NCBI GenBank assembly: GCA_965212595.1
Contig: CBDBVE010000022.1
Span: 1-64,000 of the forward strand
Reading direction: 5' to 3'
DNA length: 64,000 nt
Source: Poritiphilus sp965212595
GTDB taxonomy: Bacteria; Bacteroidota; Bacteroidia; Flavobacteriales; Flavobacteriaceae
A program made the position numbers and the translations under genes. The notes below the pieces were generated by a model that was not told the origin of the DNA, made no database searches, and saw nothing but the letters and a program-made list of their open reading frames with translations. This document shows, piece by piece, positions 24,136 to 31,776 of this stretch. Each line of letters starts with the position of its first letter. The stretch's first letter is position 1.

Positions 24136-25701
24136 ATGATAACATCTGGAAAAACACTTATATTGTGTGCCCTATTATTAGGCTTGGTTGGTTGTAAAAA
24201 TAAAGCTGAGGAAAAGAAAGTGGAAGCATTAGTATTAGCAGATAAGAAGTATCAGGAAGCTTATCGTCCGCAATTTCATTTTTCACCGCAGGAAAAGTGG
24301 ATGAACGACCCCAATGGCCTGGTCTATTATGAAGGTACCTATCACCTTTTCTATCAGTACTATCCCGGAGACATTGTATGGGGGCCTATGCACTGGGGGC
24401 ATGCAACAAGCAAGGATATGGTATTCTGGGAGCATCAGCCAATAGCCCTATATCCTGATGAAAAAGGCCTGATTTTCTCAGGAAGCGCTGTTGTAGATAA
24501 AAACAATAGCTCAGGCTTTGGCACAAAAGACAAGCCACCCTTGGTAGCGGTATTTACCTACCACAACATGGATGGTGAAAAAGAAGGTAGGAAAGACTTT
24601 CAAACACAGGGGATAGCTTACAGCCTGGACAAAGGGCAAAGCTGGATGAAATACATAAACAACCCCGTCATTGGCAATGAAGGAATCAAGGATTTCAGAG
24701 ACCCCAAAGTTTTTTGGCATGAAGAAACACAAAACTGGATCATGATTTTGGTCGCTGGAGATCATGCCAAACTTTACCGTTCTAAAAACCTCAAGGATTG
24801 GGAGTACCTAAGTGAATTTGGCAAGGAGGTTGGAGCGCACGGAGGGGTTTGGGAATGCCCTGACCTTTTTCCACTTAGCGTAGACGAAACCGGTGAGGAA
24901 AAATGGGTTTTGATCATCAGTATTAACCCGGGAGCGCCAAACGGAGGTAGTGGCACCCAGTATTTTGTGGGAAATTTTGATGGCCAAAGTTTTACTTCAA
25001 ATCAAAAAGACCCTCAATGGTTAGACTGGGGTACGGATAATTATGCCGGAGTTACTTATAATAATGAGCCCAATAATGATCGCATTTTTATTGGTTGGAT
25101 GAGCAATTGGGATTATGCCAGGGATACCCCTACTGAGAAATGGAGAAGCGCGATGACAGTAGCCCGAAAGTTAAGCCTGTCAAAAGCTGAGAATACCTAT
25201 GAACTTAAGAATTATCCTCTAGAGAATTTTGGTACAATTTTTAATAATGAACTGCAGCGAGATATTGCGCTTGGTCCTGGCGAAGAAGAGCTGCTGACAT
25301 ATGATAACTTCAACCAGGCTGAGGTTCGGTTTGAGACCGCAGCCAAGGACTTTGTGCTATCCTTTAAAAATCAACTCAAAGAGGAGCTTACTCTTACTCT
25401 TAGCAGTGAGCAGCAGCTCTTTTTATTGGATAGGGTAAGTTCGGGAAAAACCGATTTTCAGGAAAATTTTGGCAACAAGATACAACAGATGCCAATACCG
25501 GATTTACCGGATGAACCTTTCGAAGTGCGAATATTGCTAGATTGGTCGTCTATTGAGATTTTTATCAATGGAGGTCAATACGTAATGACTGCCCAGGTTT
25601 TTCCTAACCAAAAATACAATAGTCTCGATATTCAGAATTCTTCAGATCTTCCAATAAAACTGGAGGAATTTGAAATAAACGGGGCGGAAACAATCTGGTA
25701 A
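24136..25701 (+). CDS. GH32 fructan beta-fructosidase/levanase, lipoprotein
   Basis: A 521-aa surface glycosidase that releases fructose from levan, inulin or sucrose. The leader ends in LLGLVGC, so Cys20 is lipidated. GH32 catalytic residues are Asp58 in WMNDPNG (nucleophile), Asp189 in FRDPK (transition-state stabiliser) and Glu240 in WECPD (acid/base). The five-bladed propeller is followed by a C-terminal beta-sandwich (about 370-521). The frame is open from a GTG at 24133, but the adjacent ATG at 24136 is the better start. No SusC/SusD pair is nearby, so it is not in a typical utilisation locus. The gap to the divergent rhodanese gene is about 75 bases. Confidence 0.93.
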   Translation: MITSGKTLILCALLLGLVGCKNKAEEKKVEALVLADKKYQEAYRPQFHFSPQEKWMNDPNGLVYYEGTYHLFYQYYPGDIVWGPMHWGHATSKDMVFWEHQPIALYPDEKGLIFSGSAVVDKNNSSGFGTKDKPPLVAVFTYHNMDGEKEGRKDFQTQGIAYSLDKGQSWMKYINNPVIGNEGIKDFRDPKVFWHEETQNWIMILVAGDHAKLYRSKNLKDWEYLSEFGKEVGAHGGVWECPDLFPLSVDETGEEKWVLIISINPGAPNGGSGTQYFVGNFDGQSFTSNQKDPQWLDWGTDNYAGVTYNNEPNNDRIFIGWMSNWDYARDTPTEKWRSAMTVARKLSLSKAENTYELKNYPLENFGTIFNNELQRDIALGPGEEELLTYDNFNQAEVRFETAAKDFVLSFKNQLKEELTLTLSSEQQLFLLDRVSSGKTDFQENFGNKIQQMPIPDLPDEPFEVRILLDWSSIEIFINGGQYVMTAQVFPNQKYNSLDIQNSSDLPIKLEEFEINGAETIW

Positions 25702-25886
25702 TGATGCGCTAAGCGAGAATCATGCGGCCATGCCTTGTATGACTCACCGGGCCAGGCACTTATAATCGTTTTAATTAAAATATTCTTCATTTTTTTTAGT
25801 TAGATATAGAGGAGTGTATCCTTGTTTTGTTTGGCAATGAGGTTTGCTCTACCTTTTTATTTTCTCATTTCGTAATCCCAAATCTG

Positions 25887-27269
25887 ATGAGAGTTATTTG
25901 TCTTATAGGTTGCCTACTCTTCACTTTTTTTGCTTTCGGACAACGTTTGGTCGTCCCTAATCAGGAAGTTCATTATTCTTTTTTAAGCGATCCCTCCTTT
26001 ATTGGAGAGGGCCAACGCGTAGAGCTAACAGGATCACTTCAGCCATCAGCCGCAGCCCGTGAGCAAAGTACAAATTGGATAAACGCTCAGGTTGCCCTAT
26101 ATGACAACGTTGCTTTTGGACTGGACTATTTTAATGATTCTTTCGACTTATATGATTATTCTACTATCATGCTCAGCTCGGCAATAAAATTTGGGCTGGG
26201 AGAATATGGCCATCATATTAAGCTGGGGTTTTCAGGTGGAGGAGAATCCAGAAAGCAAGACAGTCGGCCTCTTACAATCATACCGGATGGGCAGAATTTT
26301 GTCACGGATGTTTCTGATAATAACTTAAAATTTATTTACAGAGCGGCACTTCATTATACCAATAGAAAGCTTACTCTTGGGGGTTATTTTAATCGGGTTC
26401 CCGTACAAGACATAGGACTTCAGAGTGAAAATCAGGTCTTGTATTATGAAATAGAAGAGGGTTTTACAGGCTATGCCTGGTATACTTTTAGGCTGGCCGA
26501 TAATCTGAGGCTAACACCGGTTTTTAGATATTTGAGTTATCTGGAAGATGCTATTTATGAGGGCTCGGTAAAAGTAAACATTGCAGATAGGGTAGAACCC
26601 AGCCTCGCGTACAGAAATGATTATTCAATTAGTCCGGCTGTACGTTTTAAGGTGGTTAAAGCGCTAGATTTGGCCTATGTCTACGAAAAGGCTTTGGGAT
26701 CAAGAGATTTTGATGATATTCACGGAATTAGCGCTACCTACAGATTCTTTAAAGCAGAGGATGAAGAGCCAGAGTGGCTTAAGGAAGCAAAGGAAACCAT
26801 TGAAATCGTAGAACAACTAAAGGAGAATCTTCAAGCGGAAAAGGAAAAATCTAAAGAAATACCAACTGAAAAAGTGGCCCCCTTTCAAAAGGAGGAGATC
26901 CCTAAGGTCTTACAAGAAGATAAGGCTACTATTGCCGATGAAGTGAAGAAAGTTGAGGAGAAGGAAAAAACGGTGGAGCCGGCTTTGAAGACTACAAATA
27001 AAAAGCCCGAGACTGTTGAAGAAACTGGTCTGTTAGAGAAAGGCTTCTACATTGTTGTAGGGATATTTAAGACCTCAAATGCAGCTAAGGCCTATATGGA
27101 AAAATTAGATCGCAGCATTTACTTTCCAAGAATGGGCAAAAAGGTATCAAATGGCCCCTTCCATGTTTATATAGACTCTGATTACGTCAAGGCCGAAGCG
27201 CTAAAAAGGCTAAGCGCCCATAGGTTAGACAGGAGTTTTAAAAAGGCAAAATTATTGGAAGTAGAATAA
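25887..27269 (+). CDS. PorP/SprF-like outer-membrane protein with SPOR-like tail
   Basis: About 460 aa. From the ATG at 25887 the protein has a clean signal peptide (MRVICLIGCLLFTFFAFGQ); the frame is open 60 bases further upstream, but that adds an unlikely extension. Residues about 20-305 look like a beta-barrel of the PorP/SprF family tied to the type IX secretion system (VVPNQEVHYSFLSDPSF, GLDYFNDSFDLYDYS). Then comes a long Glu/Lys-rich linker (about 310-400). The end (GFYIVVGIFKTSNAAKAYM to the terminus) resembles a SPOR domain that binds denuded peptidoglycan. The combination could anchor an outer-membrane component to the wall. The gap upstream of 25887 shows nothing clear. Confidence 0.7.
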   Translation: MRVICLIGCLLFTFFAFGQRLVVPNQEVHYSFLSDPSFIGEGQRVELTGSLQPSAAAREQSTNWINAQVALYDNVAFGLDYFNDSFDLYDYSTIMLSSAIKFGLGEYGHHIKLGFSGGGESRKQDSRPLTIIPDGQNFVTDVSDNNLKFIYRAALHYTNRKLTLGGYFNRVPVQDIGLQSENQVLYYEIEEGFTGYAWYTFRLADNLRLTPVFRYLSYLEDAIYEGSVKVNIADRVEPSLAYRNDYSISPAVRFKVVKALDLAYVYEKALGSRDFDDIHGISATYRFFKAEDEEPEWLKEAKETIEIVEQLKENLQAEKEKSKEIPTEKVAPFQKEEIPKVLQEDKATIADEVKKVEEKEKTVEPALKTTNKKPETVEETGLLEKGFYIVVGIFKTSNAAKAYMEKLDRSIYFPRMGKKVSNGPFHVYIDSDYVKAEALKRLSAHRLDRSFKKAKLLEVE

Positions 27270-27307
27270 GATCATCAGCATTTGTAATCGACTAAACCTC
27301 TCTGTGC

Positions 27308-28618
27308 TTATTGCTTTAAATCTGCAATATTTTGGGCAAGCAGTTCCAGGTCAATACCCAGCTGTTCTCTATTGGTCTTTAAAACCTCTTCTTTAAGTGA
27401 TAAAGGCAGCTTAGAATAGCCAACTCTGGCGCCCAGGATCATGCCCGCAATGGCTCCAACCGTATCGTTATCTCTTCCGTAATTGGTAATAAACTGTAGG
27501 GTTTTATCAAAATCGCCTTCCCCGAATTCCAGAGAAGTGATCAGGATCTGCCAGATCTCGGCGGCGTGAAATGCAATTGCTCTTTCATCCTCGGCAAGCA
27601 AATCGTAAACAAATTGTTGTTGTTTCCAGTCTGTAGGAGTTCCCGGGAATTCTTTCGGAACTTTCAAACTCAGTACGTCCTTTACCGCTACCGAGTCTAT
27701 TGGAATTGAATCGCTTATTTCAATTTCTCGTGCGAGCCAGACACCTTTCCTTGCCTCTTTTACTATTTTGCCCGAAATACGTCCCACCAATCTGCTGTCC
27801 TCATATCTTAGGGGGTCTACAAAAATGGCGGCATTTAAAATAGAATCCATGTCGGTAGTACGCAAAGCCATATGAGTCATACTAGCCAGCTGAGAAGCAA
27901 TGTCTTTCGCATACCCAAGGTCGAAAAGTGTATGGTCATAGGCCGTAAGATAAGCCCCATCAGGTGTTTCTGCGATGAGCCCAAAAACCGGGGTATACAA
28001 CATTCCGGCACAGGACATTTCACCTCCATAAAAGCGATTTCTGGCCTCCAGATACGCCTGAGTTCCGGTTTGAAAGGCCAGAGCTACCCTAGCCCATTCC
28101 TTTATCCAGTCTACTTTCTCTATTCTCGCGTCCAGAGAATCCGGGCTTGCAAGGACCTCTCTATTTCCCAGTTGAGAAGCCACAGTCCGGTAGTATTCAG
28201 AAATAAACCTGGCAAAATGAGGCCCCTTTAAATTTTTGTGATGTTGTTGCAGGTAGCGAGTCATTAAGAACTTCCACCGGGTATCGTCAGTGGTCGTTCC
28301 GGCAGCGAGATTATTTTCCCATGGGCCTTCAGGAGACTGTGTTCTGGTAGCTGGGGTTATTCCTGTGATATAGCCGTACTTTCTCCTGATGTCTTTTCTA
28401 TCCCACATTTCAGTGGAGGTACCCATGGCATCGCCAATAGCCGAGCCTACAAGGGCACCCAGAACCTTGTCATAATACAAATCTGGTTCAAGCTCTAAGG
28501 TATCTGAGGCATAAGCAGTCTTCCTGGGTTCTGGAATATGGATATCGGGTTTAGGGTCCTTGCAGGAAAAGGCAAAGACTATTGAAACAAAGGCCATAAG
28601 TAAGGTACCTTTTTTCAT
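27308..28618 (-). CDS. ADP-ribosylglycohydrolase family lipoprotein
   Basis: A 436-aa member of the ADP-ribosylglycohydrolase (DraG-like) fold. Metal-site motifs are GSAIGDAMGTSTEMWDR, the TTDDTRWKF stretch, and GRDNDTVGAIAGMILGA near the C-terminus. The leader MKKGTLLMAFVSIVFAFSC has a lipobox ending at Cys19, so the enzyme should sit on a membrane outside the cytoplasm, which is unusual for a family known for intracellular demodification. It overlaps the kinase gene upstream by 4 bases (ATGA). Substrate could be an ADP-ribosyl, N-glycosyl or related compound. Confidence 0.85.
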   Translation of the reverse strand: MKKGTLLMAFVSIVFAFSCKDPKPDIHIPEPRKTAYASDTLELEPDLYYDKVLGALVGSAIGDAMGTSTEMWDRKDIRRKYGYITGITPATRTQSPEGPWENNLAAGTTTDDTRWKFLMTRYLQQHHKNLKGPHFARFISEYYRTVASQLGNREVLASPDSLDARIEKVDWIKEWARVALAFQTGTQAYLEARNRFYGGEMSCAGMLYTPVFGLIAETPDGAYLTAYDHTLFDLGYAKDIASQLASMTHMALRTTDMDSILNAAIFVDPLRYEDSRLVGRISGKIVKEARKGVWLAREIEISDSIPIDSVAVKDVLSLKVPKEFPGTPTDWKQQQFVYDLLAEDERAIAFHAAEIWQILITSLEFGEGDFDKTLQFITNYGRDNDTVGAIAGMILGARVGYSKLPLSLKEEVLKTNREQLGIDLELLAQNIADLKQ

Positions 28619-29586
28619 TCCAGAAGCAACTTTTTAGCAATACTTAAAAGATACACTTTTTCTTCTAAAGTACGACTCAACGGAAGCTGCGCGAGTCCGA
28701 TTATTCGTCTTAAGATCTCAAGACCCGCCATTTGCCTGACCAAGAGTTCCTGGTGTGGAATGCTATAGGATTGAAGAATGTTTTCTAAAAGTTCTTCCTT
28801 CATACTGGCCATAATAAGATGGGCTGCCATGACTCCGAGATCGAATTCCGCAAAACCGACAAAACTGAATTCCGGGTCAATAACAAAAATGTGGTCTCCG
28901 GCTTGCATCCAACTGCCCGGATAGTAATCCCCGTGTAGTAATGTATTACCTTTTGAAAGGTATTTATTTCCCAAATCCTTAACAACCGCCTTGAGATGAT
29001 CATCCTGTTTAAACGAAAGAGATAGTTCTTGCAAACCGGTCTGAATGTCATCTAGTTGAAAGCCATTGTCCTCAAGAAAAGGGAGCACAAAAATATGCTG
29101 GTGATTTAGCTCTCGAAGGTCCATGTTATGAGGAAATTGCCTTGGTGGATGGGTCTGATGTATATTCTCTAGCACCTGGATCATTTGCTGAAGTTGTATG
29201 GGGCTAACTTCCCTAGATTCATAGATTGCCGTCATGTCCTGGCACTTGCCCAGGTCTTCGATGAGTAAGACATAGTTATTAGGATCATAGCCAAGAATTT
29301 TCGGAATGTGATCGTCAATTTGTTTGCCCTGAATGGCGCTGTAGAACTGGTATTCCACATCTATGCGATCTAAGGGGGCGGCTATTTGCTGATATTTCTG
29401 AACATAAGGTCGTGATTGTTTAAAAATATAAGAGCGCTGATTTGAAGCAATCCGCAATACTACATTCATATTACCCTCACCGGGCTTTTCAATAGTTTGT
29501 ATTTTTTCGTGTGGCCCTAACCAGGCTTTTGAATACATAAAGTCCTGGAATTCATCAGTATTGGTATGAATGTCAAAAGTTTTCAA
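28615..29586 (-). CDS. Methylthioribose-kinase-like phosphotransferase (APH fold)
   Basis: A 323-aa kinase of the aminoglycoside-phosphotransferase fold, closest by eye to S-methyl-5-thioribose kinase. It has a nucleotide-binding N-lobe (NMNVVLRIASNQRSYIFKQ), the catalytic loop LLHGDYYPGSWM, and the metal motif IDPEFSFVGFAEFDLG, in which the MtnK-like DPEF replaces DFD/DxD. It is cytosolic. Translational coupling with the glycohydrolase suggests they act on the same compound: external release of a ribose-like product followed by internal phosphorylation (inference). The true substrate may be ribose, methylthioribose or a related sugar. Confidence 0.75.
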   Translation of the reverse strand: MKTFDIHTNTDEFQDFMYSKAWLGPHEKIQTIEKPGEGNMNVVLRIASNQRSYIFKQSRPYVQKYQQIAAPLDRIDVEYQFYSAIQGKQIDDHIPKILGYDPNNYVLLIEDLGKCQDMTAIYESREVSPIQLQQMIQVLENIHQTHPPRQFPHNMDLRELNHQHIFVLPFLEDNGFQLDDIQTGLQELSLSFKQDDHLKAVVKDLGNKYLSKGNTLLHGDYYPGSWMQAGDHIFVIDPEFSFVGFAEFDLGVMAAHLIMASMKEELLENILQSYSIPHQELLVRQMAGLEILRRIIGLAQLPLSRTLEEKVYLLSIAKKLLLE

Positions 29587-29700
29587 AGCGAATAAATACG
29601 ATTTGTACTACAAGATAGTCGTAAAAGCGAAGAATCCATACAGGGAGGTGTTTATATAAGAATTATTTGTTATGTTTAACAAACAAAATAAAACACATCC

Positions 29701-30030
29701 ATGGGAAAATTTGAAATTAAAAAAGACAAGGCCGGAAAATTCCGGTTTAATCTTAAAGCCTCAAACGGCCAGGTAGTTTTAAGCAGCGAGGGTTATAACA
29801 CTAAATCTGCCTGTGAGAACGGCATTGAATCTGTTAGGAAAAACTCGCAGAATACAGCTATGTTCGATGTTAGCGTTGCTAAAAATGGAAAACCTCGCTT
29901 TAACCTAAAAGCTACAAATGGTCAGGTGATCGGTACCAGCCAGATGTATGCCAGCAATTCTTCTTGCTCCAAGGGAATGGCTTCGGTTAAAAAGAATGCC
30001 CCGGGTGCAGCTGTAGTAGATAACAGCTAA
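29701..30030 (+). CDS. yegP: YegP family protein (two DUF1508 repeats)
   Basis: A 109-aa cytosolic protein made of two copies of the DUF1508 unit. Repeat 1 has GKFRFNLKASNGQVVLSSEG (about 12-31) and repeat 2 has GKPRFNLKATNGQVIGTSQM (about 63-82), each followed by a CENGI/CSKGM and VKKN pattern. YegP proteins are abundant small proteins often expressed in stationary phase or stress; the biochemical role is not established. It stands alone, with an AT-rich upstream region and a strong terminator downstream. Confidence 0.9.
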   Translation: MGKFEIKKDKAGKFRFNLKASNGQVVLSSEGYNTKSACENGIESVRKNSQNTAMFDVSVAKNGKPRFNLKATNGQVIGTSQMYASNSSCSKGMASVKKNAPGAAVVDNS

Positions 30031-30078
30031 GGCACTCAAGGAATTTATCACCTCTGGTGATACTACAATATCGTAATG

Positions 30079-30110
30079 AAAAGCGGTCATTTATGGCTGC
30101 TTTTTTGTTT
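30079..30110 (+). terminator. Rho-independent terminator after yegP
   Basis: An 11-bp stem (arms 30079-30089 and 30094-30104, two G-U pairs) closes a TTTA loop and runs into TTTTTTGTTT. A smaller perfect 7-bp hairpin precedes it at 30046-30062. It is placed 49 bases after the yegP stop. Confidence 0.8.
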
Positions 30111-30182
30111 TTAAATGTAGTGTTGAAATCCTTTTTGCAATACGTGCTATTGCAATTAGAAGGAGGAGTAAGCAGACTTTTT

Positions 30183-30383
30183 CTAGCTCGACCTTAAGCG
30201 CCCAATTACGAGCCGCCCGATGAGGAAAATGATCCCGAGGTACGCCAGGTAAATAAAAATCGTTTTGGGCGAATACACAAAATAGGTGTCACCAATATTA
30301 GTGGTAAGGCCATTAGAGCTGTCTACCAAAAAAGCTATAACAATAAAAACTGCGATTAACACCAGGAGGATTTTGTTTAGCAT
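30183..30383 (-). CDS. Small membrane protein
   Basis: A 66-aa protein with two predicted membrane helices (about 4-21 and 43-60), the loop between them reading SSNGLTTNIGDTYFVYSPKT, and a basic C-terminus (GRLVIGRLRSS). It has an ATG start and a normal stop, and lies between genes on the other strand. I do not recognise a family; size and hydropathy are the only support. Confidence 0.5.
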   Translation of the reverse strand: MLNKILLVLIAVFIVIAFLVDSSNGLTTNIGDTYFVYSPKTIFIYLAYLGIIFLIGRLVIGRLRSS

Positions 30384-30543
30384 GGTTTTATAGTTCTTGT
30401 TATAAAGTTAGGAAAAAATAAGAGAATGTAGTTACCGCTAAGTCCACTTTTCGCTGGGAAGGAGGCTGAATACGGTCTTTTTTGTAAATTAGAAAGGTTG
30501 TAAGGATTTTCTTCAAAAAAAAGAAGCTAAAAGACCAGGCGAT

Positions 30544-31770
30544 ATGAACAAGACACAATTAATTAGGGCAATTGCGGCAGATGCCGGTATTACACAGGCG
30601 CAGGCAGAGAAGGCATTGATTTCACTTTTAAGGAATATCAAAAGATCTCTTGAGCGCGGAGAACGTGTGTCTTTAGTGGGCTTTGGTTCTTGGTCTGTAT
30701 TGCAAAGGGCCGCCAGAGCTGGTAGAAATCCGGCAACAGGAATGAGGATTCAAATTCCTTCTAAGAAGATTGTGAAATTTAAAGCAGGAGCCGGTCTTTC
30801 AAATTTTTTTGGTGATGTTAATATTCCCGAAACTAAGTTGCTAATAGCTACCAAGGATTCAGGTTTCAAGGGTGCTAATATTTCTAGTTCAGGGGATACC
30901 TCTGTGGTAAAGCGCACTGAAAGTGCTACTGATTTTAGCCCTAAAGCGCAAGGACCTCCAGAGGCTATTAACTTTTCAATTATGGTTCCAAAGAGCATCT
31001 CTAAAGGCAGTATGTTCATTCTAGATCTTTGGGCTTTTCTTGAGTCTGAGCGAAATAAGGTAAAGGAATTGGCGAAAGAATTGGGAAGGGATCGAACCCT
31101 AGGGCAAAAAGTTGGTGTTGTGGTGACCAAAGATTCCTTAATTAGCGCAAAATTGGTTTTACCTAATTTCACAATTGCAAACCCTATTGAGTTTATTCAT
31201 TGGCAGGGGGCGACCACAAACTCTTCTTTTATAATCACTACCCCAGACGCTCTTAAATCCAGGGATAATGCAGGCTTTGTTGTATTGAGCTGTGAAGGAC
31301 TGGCCATAGGTAAAATACCTTTTGTTTTATCTATTACTGCTGAGGCAGCAAAGGAAGTAGTACCTCTTGAAACGAAAACGGAATATTACAAAACGGCTTT
31401 CGCCTCCTATGCCAGCAAAAATAGGGCAGAGGTACTGTCTAGGATTCAGGGGATGAAAAAGATAGCCCCGCAGTTGGATGTTTTTGTCGATGCACTTTCT
31501 TTACGGTCTGGAGACGACTGGGAGAAAAAACTAAAGGAATACGTTCCAACCAAAGACGTTTTCTTTCTTTTCTGGTCTAAGGCGGCCTCTTCCTCTTCCT
31601 GGGTTAAAAATGAATGGGAGATGGCACTCAGGGAACGCGGTATAGAATACATTAGTCCGGTGCCTCTAGACGAACCGGATATTGCACCCCCTCCAGAGGA
31701 ATTAAGCAAGCTACATTTTAATGATGCCTATCTGGCTCATATCAAATATCTGGAACTAAAAAATGCCTGA
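30544..31770 (+). CDS. HU-like DNA-binding / middle-domain / TIR fusion protein
   Basis: A 408-aa three-part protein. Residues 1-90 are a complete HU/IHF module (MNKTQLIRAI start; LVGFGSW then RAARAGRNPATG, the DNA-gripping arm). Residues about 140-265 look like a beta-rich middle domain of unknown type (INFSIMVPKSISKGSMFILD, VGVVVTKDS, FVVLSCEGLAIGKIPFVLS). Residues about 283-400 form a TIR domain: AFASYASKNRAEVLSRIQGM, VFVDALSLRSGDDWEKKL, and SSSWVKNEWEMAL with Glu357 at the place of the NADase catalytic Glu. The C-terminal LHFND signature is shared with bacterial TIR proteins of this subtype. DNA binding joined to a TIR is unusual and suggests defence or DNA-linked signalling. It has its own upstream gap and converges with the six-gene operon, 6 bases apart at their ends. 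Confidence 0.85.
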   Translation: MNKTQLIRAIAADAGITQAQAEKALISLLRNIKRSLERGERVSLVGFGSWSVLQRAARAGRNPATGMRIQIPSKKIVKFKAGAGLSNFFGDVNIPETKLLIATKDSGFKGANISSSGDTSVVKRTESATDFSPKAQGPPEAINFSIMVPKSISKGSMFILDLWAFLESERNKVKELAKELGRDRTLGQKVGVVVTKDSLISAKLVLPNFTIANPIEFIHWQGATTNSSFIITTPDALKSRDNAGFVVLSCEGLAIGKIPFVLSITAEAAKEVVPLETKTEYYKTAFASYASKNRAEVLSRIQGMKKIAPQLDVFVDALSLRSGDDWEKKLKEYVPTKDVFFLFWSKAASSSSWVKNEWEMALRERGIEYISPVPLDEPDIAPPPEELSKLHFNDAYLAHIKYLELKNA

Positions 31771-31776
31771 TACTAT

